Source: a virus. Taken from it: a stretch of DNA of 35,008 bases. The position numbers and the translations under genes were made by a program. The stretch spans positions 1-35,008 of IMG/VR virus record IMGVR_UViG_3300025759_000303. One strand, 5' to 3'. This document shows, piece by piece, positions 1 to 8,800 of this stretch. How positions within the stretch are numbered: position 1 is the stretch's first letter; each line of letters starts with the position of its first letter. The notes beneath the pieces were generated by a model. The model searched no databases, had not been told where the DNA came from, and worked only from the letters and a program-made list of their open reading frames with translations.

Positions 1-219
1 GAGGATTGACTCCTGCTGACTGGCGTCAGACTGCATCGCAATCTTCTGCAACTCAAACTGACGCTGGCGTTCCGCTTCTTTTTCAGCTCGCTTCAAAGCC
101 TTCGTATTGGCCGGCTGGCGAAACGTCCGACGTGGCTGCACGGAACCACCGAACGTACTACCGCCTCGGAGGTTGGCACCTCGCAGGATATTCAGGTCGA
201 CTGCACTTAGACGGCTCAT
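1..219 (-). CDS. virion-associated protein, N-terminal part (runs off left edge)
   Basis: An open frame begins at an ATG at 219 and stays open for 73 codons to the window edge. It starts MSRLSAVDLNILRG, then becomes basic and glutamine-rich (KRAEKEAERQRQFELQ), which suggests a coiled coil. The start lies 8 bases after the stop of the upstream gene on the same strand, so it is probably the next gene of the late operon. The opening MSRL is shared with two neighbours (228-878 and 1493-2608). No family is recognised. Position after the nozzle-like gene suggests an internal or ejected virion protein, which is inference only. Confidence 0.6.
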   Translation of the reverse strand, partial: MSRLSAVDLNILRGANLRGGSTFGGSVQPRRTFRQPANTKALKRAEKEAERQRQFELQKIAMQSDASQQESIL

Positions 220-227
220 TGTGTCTC

Positions 228-878
228 TCAGGAGTTGCGGTAATTGCTGTTAGACGCAAGAGCGCCACCGGCTGCACCTCTGCCGAATGCAGACTGGACA
301 CCACCGCCATTACGACTGAACGAGAACGTCGGCTGTGCTCCCGTGTAACCACCACGCAACCGGGCATCGAAAAAGTTTGCAGCAGACTGATTCAGGCTAT
401 TCGTAAAGATCGGCGACCCACCACCATACTGAGCGTATTCAGCCTGCCGAATTGGTGCCAAGGCCGCCTGCTGCTCTGCCCGCTTCGCCGCCATACTTTG
501 ATTCTGCTGGTAGCTTTGCTGATTCGCCTGAAACGCCAACTGCTCGCGATTCTGCTGCTCCGTCAACGCCAACTGCTGCTCGAACCGAGCCTGCTCAAGC
601 CTGGCCTGTTCTTCGCTCAATGCCTGCGACCTCGCCTGCTCATCTCGCTGCTGAGCGGCTGCGGCTTCCTGAGCAATCTGCTGCTGCTGAGCGATCGCGG
701 CGTTTCTGGCATCAGCCTCACGCTGAGCCTGAGTCGCCTGTTGTGATTGCTGTGCGGCAGCGAACGAAGCCGCCTGACCGGCAATGCCCGTTGGATTCTG
801 AGCAAACACCGATCCCGCCTGACGAGCATTCGGATCGTAGGTACTGCCATAGAGGAATCGTGAATTCAAACGTGACAT
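228..878 (-). CDS. Gln/Ala-rich coiled-coil virion protein
   Basis: This 216-residue protein has three visible zones. Residues 1-35 are a short N-terminal stretch opening MSRLNSRFLYG. Residues 38-145 are almost pure Q, A, E and R (for example AQREADARNAAIAQQQQIAQ), typical of a long alpha-helical coiled coil. The C-terminal third is rich in G, N, S and aromatics (GGGSPIFTNSLNQSAANFFDARLRGGYTG in part). There is no signal peptide or membrane segment. It starts 4 bases after the stop of 883-1482 and sits in the late operon downstream of the tail genes, where short-tailed phages often carry internal or ejection proteins. That role is inferred from position; the family is not recognised. Confidence 0.75.
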   Translation of the reverse strand: MSRLNSRFLYGSTYDPNARQAGSVFAQNPTGIAGQAASFAAAQQSQQATQAQREADARNAAIAQQQQIAQEAAAAQQRDEQARSQALSEEQARLEQARFEQQLALTEQQNREQLAFQANQQSYQQNQSMAAKRAEQQAALAPIRQAEYAQYGGGSPIFTNSLNQSAANFFDARLRGGYTGAQPTFSFSRNGGGVQSAFGRGAAGGALASNSNYRNS

Positions 879-882
879 CGGA

Positions 883-1482
883 TTATCCCGTGAACTGTGC
901 CGCCAAAGGCAGGAATGGTTTCAGTTGAGTCGTCGGAGCCAGTTGGTACATGCTTCGGCCAGTCGTCGGATCGAAGATGTTGACCAGCCGATTCGACGTG
1001 TACTGCTGCGGCTGAGCCGCGGCCCGAACTTCCGCCCTGGCCGCATTCTCACCAGCAATCGAAGCGTTCTGACGCCCGACAACCGGTTCCAGATACATTC
1101 GCTGCAACGCCGCAACTTCTGGTGGAACGCCTGCAAAATCGCCCGAGAAGCTCCGGCTCTCGTAGTCGCCAGTCTCCGCATTCCGCTGCTGGTCGTAAGT
1201 CAGAAACGGCGTCGGAACCGGAATGTCTCCAAGCCCCTGTTTCGCACGGTTGATGTGCCAGTCGCGGAATGCCTCGTTGACCGGAAACGCCACGGACTCG
1301 TCGATGTTCAGTTGGTTCGGCAGTGACGTGATCGGCGAGAACTGCGGCTGTGCGTTGGCAACCGGAGGCGGAACGGTCCCGGCCGGTAATTGCGAGAAGA
1401 CCGACTGCTGCTGTCGAGCCTGCTGCTCCTGAGCGCGACGGTCGATCTCGTCTTTTGAGAATGGATTGTAAGCAAGAGCCAT
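883..1482 (-). CDS. hypothetical late-operon virion protein
   Basis: The 199-residue product begins MALAYNPFSKDEIDRRAQEQ, with a glutamine-rich amphipathic N-terminus (about residues 10-30). A proline-rich stretch follows (PAGTVPPPVANAQPQFSP), then a central region with ESVAFPVNEAFRDWHINRAKQGLGD. An alanine/arginine helix comes near residue 145, and the end is hydrophobic. No enzyme motif, membrane span or signal peptide is seen. It lies in the late operon, 10 bases after 1493-2608 and 4 bases before 228-878. The composition matches the neighbouring low-complexity proteins, so a structural or internal virion role is likely but unproven. Confidence 0.75.
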   Translation of the reverse strand: MALAYNPFSKDEIDRRAQEQQARQQQSVFSQLPAGTVPPPVANAQPQFSPITSLPNQLNIDESVAFPVNEAFRDWHINRAKQGLGDIPVPTPFLTYDQQRNAETGDYESRSFSGDFAGVPPEVAALQRMYLEPVVGRQNASIAGENAARAEVRAAAQPQQYTSNRLVNIFDPTTGRSMYQLAPTTQLKPFLPLAAQFTG

Positions 1483-1492
1483 TTGCCCAACC

Positions 1493-2608
1493 TTAATAAA
1501 GCGATGTCACATTCGACTTCGGAATCCAGCCAATGCCACCCTTCACGAAGTAGGCAGTGGCAGTTTGATTACCAATTTGATCTGGAGTAAACGTCTGACC
1601 GCCGTACGAAGTGTTGTTACCAGCCTGAGCCGTAAACCCAGCATTCACCCGATACGCCTTTGGCAATCCGAGACGCGACTGCTCCACAGCGTTGAACTGA
1701 CTGGCGTCCTTGTAAGGCACGTCCACCTGATCGAACGTGCTTCCGGTCGTGCTCGCCACTTGCGGAGGCAACGCACCGCCAAAGACCTCGCGTTGATCAC
1801 CACCAAGCCGACGAACAGGTGTATCCGGCAACTGCTCCTGCAACTGCTGCAAATTAACAAATGGGTCTGGAGCATCTGGCAAAGTCGGAGCTGTCGGCAA
1901 CTGCACCGTCGGCTGAGTCAGACTATCGCTCGTGAATGCACCAGTAAACATGTGCGACAAAGATGGATACTGATTCCTCAGACTGGATGAATACCCATCA
2001 AACAGACTCTTGTTCTGCTGATAAAGATTATTGTAGATGTTGTAATCACCAGAGTTCCGAACGTAGAACGGGTCGTTTAAGATCGACTCGTAAAACTTGT
2101 AATTTGTGTACCTGTCGTTGAGCGACCGAATGTCCGCCTGCCGTTCCTGATACCCAGCCACATCTCGATCGTACGCCGCGTAAGCATCTTCGTACGCAGC
2201 CTTCTGGGTATTGTAGGCATCAGTCAATTGACCAGTCTGCTGTTCGTAAGCAGCTACCTCAGCAGCCTTCGCTGCCCTCGCTGCATCGTTAGCGGCTGTC
2301 GCTGTCGAGTTGTAGGTATTGACATCCTGATTCGCCGCACGCTCACCTCGCTTACCAAACGTGTCGCGGCCCGGCCCGTTGCTTTGCACCGCCCCGAATG
2401 TCTGCTCGTTTGGTGACGCATTCGGCAGAGCACCCGCCACACTCCCTGCAAACGTCGTCCCTCGCCGACTGGAACTCGTCGGGCGAACGGTCGGAGTTGC
2501 CGGCAAAACAGTCGTCGCGGAAAACGCAGACGCACCGGGATCGCGAACCGACGATTGAACTCGATTCTGCACACCGCCTGTGAAGAACTTGTTGCTGAGC
2601 CGACTCAT
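1493..2608 (-). CDS. low-complexity coiled-coil virion protein
   Basis: The 371-residue protein opens MSRLSNKFFTGGVQNRVQSS, continues with a serine/threonine/proline-rich disordered section to about residue 90, then an alanine-rich helical section with YEQQTGQLTDAYNTQKAAYEDAYAAYDRD (about 118-150). After that come tyrosine/asparagine-rich and proline-rich segments. The C-terminal 80 residues look folded, with glycine and aromatic residues ending in GGIGWIPKSNVTSLY. The start codon overlaps the stop of 2605-2826 as ATGA, indicating translational coupling. It resembles its downstream neighbours in composition and in the MSRL N-terminus. Internal core or tail-tip protein is a positional guess. 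Confidence 0.78.
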   Translation of the reverse strand: MSRLSNKFFTGGVQNRVQSSVRDPGASAFSATTVLPATPTVRPTSSSRRGTTFAGSVAGALPNASPNEQTFGAVQSNGPGRDTFGKRGERAANQDVNTYNSTATAANDAARAAKAAEVAAYEQQTGQLTDAYNTQKAAYEDAYAAYDRDVAGYQERQADIRSLNDRYTNYKFYESILNDPFYVRNSGDYNIYNNLYQQNKSLFDGYSSSLRNQYPSLSHMFTGAFTSDSLTQPTVQLPTAPTLPDAPDPFVNLQQLQEQLPDTPVRRLGGDQREVFGGALPPQVASTTGSTFDQVDVPYKDASQFNAVEQSRLGLPKAYRVNAGFTAQAGNNTSYGGQTFTPDQIGNQTATAYFVKGGIGWIPKSNVTSLY

Positions 2609-2826
2609 TCTGGAGTCCCTTGCTGCGGCATCGACTTCTGTGTGTAGCTCGGACGAAAGCCCTTCAATCTCTGACCATCAGGAAACGAAAAATTCGCCAC
2701 CACAACCTCACCAGTCTTGAAGTCTGGCTTCGCGCGGTCATGCGGCGAAAATGAATCGGCTGCGTCCGTCAACGGAGCAAACGACGTGATTTTCTGAGCA
2801 AATTTGAAGTCGCTGAGCTGTGACAT
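2605..2826 (-). CDS. small hypothetical late-operon protein
   Basis: A 73-residue soluble protein (MSQLSDFKFAQKITSFAPLT...) without recognisable motif. Its ATG overlaps the stop of the nozzle-like gene by one base (TAATG), and its own stop overlaps the next start (ATGA), so it is tightly coupled on both sides. This argues that it is a real gene of the late operon. The function is unknown. Confidence 0.7.
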   Translation of the reverse strand: MSQLSDFKFAQKITSFAPLTDAADSFSPHDRAKPDFKTGEVVVANFSFPDGQRLKGFRPSYTQKSMPQQGTPE

Positions 2827-5501
2827 TAGAGCACCTTCGCGTCAACCATCTCACCACGAAACCACTCCAGACCGAACGGCTCGTCATCCACCGAATCGAA
2901 ACGCACCGCCAACGATCTTCCCGAAACACGAGGATGATGCACGTTGGAAAACTCAGACCGAAACTCCGTCTCGTAAGCAACAACACCTTCCTCAATGACG
3001 TGTTCGGCATCCTCACCAGTCAACACTGAAACGGTCGCATTGGAACCCCGAGCCAGAGCACCATCAATCGCATTCAGCATTACCTGCGTGCCAATCCCCG
3101 CCTGGCTCACCCACGGTCCCAGCACGTAGTACGCATCAATCTGCAACCCGTCATCGTCTGTTGCTGTATCGTCGATCTGCCTCACGTAGCCGTCATTGCA
3201 ACCAATCAGAATCGACCTGTCCTCTGGACTGTCAAAGTCAACAGTCGCAATGCACGTCGGATTGTAGTCCGACGAGCCGAAGATGTACGGGAACCAGCCT
3301 TCGGTACGGAAGTCATAGAAAAACTGCTCGGCCTCGGAGTCGTCATTCGGGCGAACGAAAACATGCACACCCTGGCGGATAGCGTCCCACGTCAGATGAA
3401 CGACTGAATTGGCGATGTCGATCATGCCCAGCTTCGCATCGATCGCACGATTTGATAACCGTTCAGGCGAAGCGCTCAATGGCAATTTGTAAAGGCCACC
3501 GGAATTCCCCAGAAAGTAAACCGCGCCGTAGCCGTCTTTGCACCACGCTCTGCCGGGAGCAATTCCGATCGTGTCACTGATCAGATTGAACTGGCCGTCG
3601 ACAGCCGGATCGAGAGAAAGCTGGTAGAGCGTATGGTCGCCGCCGAATACGACCAGATCGTCGTTGTAGGGAATCACGCCAAAGATTCGACCAGGAAACA
3701 GACCGGCCGGCGAGGTACGCCCTGAAATCGAAGCACCAACCACGTTCGACTGCTGCTTCCAATCGAACGGATTGTTTTCCGCCGACATATACCAGTTTGA
3801 CGGGTCATCGGAGAGACCGAAGATCACAAGCCGGTTGTTCCAGAATTCAATGTAAGGGAAACCGCCGTTGCTGTCGTTCGGCAGAATTCCATAGACAACC
3901 TCGTTTCTCCAGTTGTAAACCTCGTCGTCGGCTGCGTTGTAGTAGTACGCATTCACGCCGTCCGCGAAGAAGGTCAGGATCCCGAAGTTCGTCGCGAAGA
4001 TGGTATTCGCCGAACTCGAAAGCACACTGGTACCTCCGGTCACCGCCGCTGGAGAAATCGCCGCACCAGCATTCGCAATCTTGTAGACGGTGCCATCCGC
4101 AACCGCCAACGCCACCTGATACCGCGTTGCGCCCTGCTCATCGGCCCCGGAGTTCCAAAACAGGTTGATACAAACTCTGTTCTGGTCATTGGCGTTTGTC
4201 GTCACGGTCCAGTCGTACGTCAGCGAAGACAGGTCGGCAGCCAGGCGAATCACCTGAGTCCCGCTCGACCGCCACATATAGTAGTTGCCGTCGGTATCGC
4301 ATCGGACGCAGGTCCATGCCGCTGAACTCTTTGGCTTGCAGTATTCAACCAAACCCTTCGAATCAACATCGATCAGCGCGAGACTGATATCTGCATCCTC
4401 AAACAGCGTGTCTCCGCAAATCGCCAGCATCGAACGCTTGATGTTCCAACTGATCGACATTGGAGTGCATGAACTCGACATCTGGATTTCCCAGATACCA
4501 TTTCCCGCCGAATCAATCTTTCGCAGATAGTTGGTGTCGTCAGTACCGTCGTCCCGCATCAGCACGTAGATGAAACCGTCGAGACCGAACTCAATGTCAC
4601 GGATTATTCCTTTGTCGGTCGACGAATTCGTCCCATCAAGGCCGAGGTCATGGACGGCATCAATAATGCCTGTCTTCAGGTCCATGACATAAAGCACCAA
4701 CTCATGCTCCAAAGCAGTTCCGCCGTCTTTCAACGGCGCACCAACAACCGCCAGCTTCCCCTGGTAAAGTTTCATCCCGTGATGCGACGTCGATGGAAGC
4801 ACGTCCCAACCGGCATTCGCAACACCACCGAAGACCTTCTCGATACTGGTCGCGTCGTTTTCCGCCCGAATCCAGACGCCTTTGGTCGAGCTGTCTTTAT
4901 TCACGCCGCTGAACGTGAACCGCATGATTCCTTCGCCGACATTATCGATCTCGGAATACCAGATGAAAATAGTATCTTCGTCGGCTGCCATGCCGAGGAG
5001 CTTCTTCTCCGCAGGAGTATTGCTGTCGGTGAAAATCGGAGATGCAAAACTGGCTGCCCCGCCTGCCAGAGCGTAAGAAGTCAGAACAACGGTCGATCCT
5101 GAACTGTAAACGGCATAGACGCGATCATCTGGACCAAAAATTGCCCCGAGAAATGAGTTGCTGCTTGTCAGCACTTGCTCAGTGCCGGCAGCAGAAGACA
5201 GAAGAGCGATTCCCGTCGTCCCAGAAGTCGTTCCTTTGATCAGAACTTCCGCGCTGCCAAGCACCGGCTTTACCAGTGTCGCGGAAACGCTTTGGAGACA
5301 TTGGATTCGCTCGCCAGCATCAACAACGTCCGCATGGAACTTAGACAATCCCGGCCGCTTAGCACCGCGAAGCCGTCCGTCGGAACCGAACGGGAACACA
5401 TTCTCCATGTCCGGGCTGGTGCCTTCTTCCTGATCAGAAAACGGAGTCACCTGAGAAAGACCGTTGACGGGAAAACCTGATTCAATCGGATACGGTGTCA
5501 T
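2826..5501 (-). CDS. tail nozzle / tail tubular protein B-like
   Basis: The 891-residue protein is almost entirely short beta strands with repeated aspartate/glycine turns. Residues 553-585 contain FWNNRLVIFGLSDDPSNWYMSAENNPFDW. Residues 604-640 contain GRIFGVIPYNDDLVVFGGDHTLYQLSLDP. The pattern of a measured or compared surface, a field such as NPFDW, then a conserved VVFGGDHTLYQL strand pair, matches what is known of short-tailed phage nozzle proteins (T7 gp12 / P22 gp10 type beta-propellers). Gene order also fits, because it directly follows the adaptor-like gene and a 109-residue protein. Its start overlaps the stop of the preceding gene (TGATG). The assignment comes from pattern and context, not a search. 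A generic propeller-type tail protein is the alternative. Confidence 0.6.
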   Translation of the reverse strand: MTPYPIESGFPVNGLSQVTPFSDQEEGTSPDMENVFPFGSDGRLRGAKRPGLSKFHADVVDAGERIQCLQSVSATLVKPVLGSAEVLIKGTTSGTTGIALLSSAAGTEQVLTSSNSFLGAIFGPDDRVYAVYSSGSTVVLTSYALAGGAASFASPIFTDSNTPAEKKLLGMAADEDTIFIWYSEIDNVGEGIMRFTFSGVNKDSSTKGVWIRAENDATSIEKVFGGVANAGWDVLPSTSHHGMKLYQGKLAVVGAPLKDGGTALEHELVLYVMDLKTGIIDAVHDLGLDGTNSSTDKGIIRDIEFGLDGFIYVLMRDDGTDDTNYLRKIDSAGNGIWEIQMSSSCTPMSISWNIKRSMLAICGDTLFEDADISLALIDVDSKGLVEYCKPKSSAAWTCVRCDTDGNYYMWRSSGTQVIRLAADLSSLTYDWTVTTNANDQNRVCINLFWNSGADEQGATRYQVALAVADGTVYKIANAGAAISPAAVTGGTSVLSSSANTIFATNFGILTFFADGVNAYYYNAADDEVYNWRNEVVYGILPNDSNGGFPYIEFWNNRLVIFGLSDDPSNWYMSAENNPFDWKQQSNVVGASISGRTSPAGLFPGRIFGVIPYNDDLVVFGGDHTLYQLSLDPAVDGQFNLISDTIGIAPGRAWCKDGYGAVYFLGNSGGLYKLPLSASPERLSNRAIDAKLGMIDIANSVVHLTWDAIRQGVHVFVRPNDDSEAEQFFYDFRTEGWFPYIFGSSDYNPTCIATVDFDSPEDRSILIGCNDGYVRQIDDTATDDDGLQIDAYYVLGPWVSQAGIGTQVMLNAIDGALARGSNATVSVLTGEDAEHVIEEGVVAYETEFRSEFSNVHHPRVSGRSLAVRFDSVDDEPFGLEWFRGEMVDAKVL

Positions 5502-5830
5502 CAGGCTATTTTCTCCCGCACTTCGAACTTCTCTTTCTGTGTCCGAAACTGACTGTCTGACGTGTTCTTCACCACGTCAACCTGCATTGTCCACTCACCA
5601 ACCGTCGTGATCGTACTGGCTTCCATGTCGTAATAGAGCACGCCATCAGTACCGTCCGTCAGGAACGACATCCCCTTCGTGACGACAGTTGTACCATCAG
5701 GCTTCCACATGACGAGGTTCTTCGTCGTGGCGTCAGCGATATCAACAACAGCACCATCCTGGTCACGAATCGTGCGTTCGATGCGAAACCCGTAGTCACC
5801 GTTGAAGAAGATTGGCTTGCGACGTGCCAT
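5501..5830 (-). CDS. small Ig-like/BppU-N-like tail protein
   Basis: A 109-residue protein with an all-beta pattern: FFNGDYGFRIERTIRDQDGAVVDIADATTKNLVMWKPDGT, followed by VLYYDMEASTITTVGEWTMQVDV. A charged strand, D-G turn, 'WKPDGT' and a final 'GEWTMQV..' strand are typical of small immunoglobulin-like domains found at the N-terminus of baseplate and fibre proteins. It sits between the adaptor-like and nozzle-like genes, 3 bases after the former, and overlaps the latter by one base. A role as a tail accessory or decoration protein is inferred. Confidence 0.65.
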   Translation of the reverse strand: MARRKPIFFNGDYGFRIERTIRDQDGAVVDIADATTKNLVMWKPDGTTVVTKGMSFLTDGTDGVLYYDMEASTITTVGEWTMQVDVVKNTSDSQFRTQKEKFEVREKIA

Positions 5831-5833
5831 CGG

Positions 5834-8800
5834 TCAGGATCCAGACGGATAAGTGATCGGACTGAAATTCTCGTAACGGCCATCAGGACGACGATCCGCC
5901 CGACCCCGACGGCCAATTCCATCGCCGTTGTACCCCAGAATTTGCGGCTGATGCGTCTGCATGTCGGCCTGCAGGCTCGCAACCAGTCGCTTCTGGAAAT
6001 CGGCCTCGTACGCACCTGCTTTGCCGTTTTTCTCAAGCTCCGCGACCGCACGGCACGAGGCGAGAATCGTGTCGCGATGCGCTCGACCACCCAATGGATA
6101 CGGAGCGTCTGCCGTGATTGAATCAGGATCGAGCATTCGCGTGGCGGAAATCGTGTAGACGGCAGTCGGAGTCGGCCACAACAGCAGTTCCCAAACGTGC
6201 TCGCCAGTGCCGTCACTTGTCGTCGGCCGCTCGGCGAAGACCGTCGGATGGCTGGTGTAAGTGACGTTGTCGGATCGGTACGAAAGGATGTTCTCGACGG
6301 ACGTCTTCGTGATCTCGCCCAGAACATTACTTCCGGCTGTGATGAACATCGGGCCGATGACCCCGCCGTGATCGGCCGAAAGAGTATAATCTTCCTGATC
6401 AGCCACGGTTGTGAGGGTGTACGAAACAGTCAGGAATGACCAGCGATAAAGCCCCTCACCCGGCATTTGCGGCCGATAGAATCGATCCAGTGCTGATGTC
6501 AGGAGTCGCTGAACGGTCGCCTTCTCGCCATGAGTGAGCTGATGCAGATTCCACTTGTCGAAGACTCGGCCAGCGATCTCGCGACGGAACCAATCAAAAG
6601 TGCCGACCGTCGGAGCAGTGACCGCTTGAAGGTCGCCAGCCTTCTTGATCTTCATGTCCTGATCGATCGCCGCCAGCAACAGCCTCTGAAATCGCTCGTC
6701 ATGCCGAGCCGACTGTTCAGGATTTGTTTCTTCGCAGGCCGCTGCCAGAACTGACTCCAACAATGCCTGCTGGTGGCTTTCGTTCCCGAGCGGATAATGC
6801 GTGTTCGTCGTGTCGATCTGGCCAGGCAAAACAGCGACTGTGTAAGCGATCGCGTAGGTGTCGTCGGGAGTCGGATAGAACGTGATCTCGTCCAACTGAA
6901 TCGATGACGCCGTCGTCACCTGATTCACCGGCTGAATTGCAGCGTAGAGCGGCACAGCAGACGCAGCCGCTTCTGAAGCCTGCGCTTGCGTCAGATCCGA
7001 CTGCAACACGACTTCAATTTCAGGCTGGCCGGAAACCGACGTGATCTGCAGTTTCCTCAGCTTCCCACCAAACGAAGCGGGCAAGGTGTACGTGGCAGTG
7101 CCAGCAACCGTGTTCAAAGTCTGTTCCGTCTTGAGGAATGACCACTCGTGAAAACGGTCCTGCCCTGGAACCAGCGGGAAGTACAATCGATTCAGACCGG
7201 ACGTCAGAATTGATTCTACGCTCGCCTTCTCGCGATGCGTCAACTGATGCAGATTGCGTTTCTGGAACCGCTTCCCTGCAATCTCCCGTCGGAACCAATC
7301 GAAAGAACCGGTCGCCGGAGCCGTGATCGCTTCCAGTTCCCCGGCTTCTTTCAGCTTGGCATCCTGATCGACAGCACCAACCAGCAGAGATTCAAACCGT
7401 TGCTGGTGAGGATTCTGCTGAGCTTCCGGGTTCTTGTACTCGAACGCAACGGCCAGAGCTGACTCAAGCAGCAACTGTTGGTGGATCTGATTCCCGAGCG
7501 GGTAGTTGTCCAGAACGCTGGTGACTTCACCGGGCAAAACCGCCGACGTGTACGCGATCGTGTAGGTGTTGTCGGGAGTCGGATAAAACTCAATCTCGCA
7601 CCGCTGCTCATTGGCCGAGTCCGTCGTGACGCTGGAGACCTGAACCGCGGCATAAACGGGTGTCGAATCAGGAGCATTTTCCGATCCGCGAGACTGTGTC
7701 AATTCCGACTGCAAGACTACTTCGATTTTCGGCTTACCGGCAGCAGAAGTAATCTGCAAATCGATCAGCCTGCCGCCAAACGTCGCCGGCAAGTCGTACG
7801 TCGCTGTCCCGCTGGTCGTCGTCAATGTCGACTGTAACCGCAGGAATGACCATTCGTGAAACCCATTCTGTCCCGGCACGGTCGGGAAATAGAACCGATT
7901 CAAAGCTGAAATCATCAGCTTCTCGACAGTCGCCTTTTCGCTGTGCGACAACTGGAAAAGATTCCACTTGTCGAACATCTTCCCAGCAATCTCACGACGG
8001 AACCAATCAAACGTGCCAGTCGCTGGAGCGGTCACAGCCTGAGTCGCAGCAGCCTTCTTAAACTCAACATCCTGCGATATTGCTGCAGCCAGCAGTTTTT
8101 CGAATCGCTGCTCGTTCGCGTTTTGCTCAGCCGGCGCATCAGGATTCTTATCAGCTTCGGTGACGGACAGAATCGATTCCAACAGAGCCTGCTGGTGAAT
8201 CTCGGTGCCAAGCGGGTAGTAACTGTGAACCGCATCCACTTCGCCAGGCAGCACCGCCGCTGAGTAGGCAATCGTGTAGGAATCGTCGGGAGTCGGGTAA
8301 AGCTCAATTTCCCATCGCTGTTCGTCGGACGCTGAAGTAACGTGAGTATCGACCTGCAAAGCCGCATAAAGCGGAACACCATTGGATGCTGCTTCCGATC
8401 CCCGAGACTGAGCCATCTCTTCGTGCGAGACGATTTCAATCAGGCGATTGCCAGACTCTGAGGTAATCTGAAGATACTGCAGTTTTCCACCAAAACTATC
8501 AGGCAGCGTGTACGTTGACGTACTGGCGACAGTCGTGAAAGTTTTCTGAATCCGCAGGAACGACCACTCATGGAATCGATTCTCACCCGGAGAAAGGGGG
8601 AAATAGAACCGATTCAGGCCGTAGATCAGCAGACGCTCGACTGTCGCCTCTTCGCTATGGGTAAGCTGATGCAGGTTCCACTTATTGAACCGTCGCCCAG
8701 CAATCTCGCGCCGATACCAGTCGAAAGTGCCGGTCGCCGGAGCCGTGATCGCCTGAAGCGAAGACTCTTCTTTCAGCTTAACATCACGATCGATCGCACC

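Noticed and set aside
6-746. Plus-strand ORF of 246 residues at the left edge
   Set aside because: It is antisense to two well-supported minus-strand genes and has leucine/arginine-rich shadow composition.
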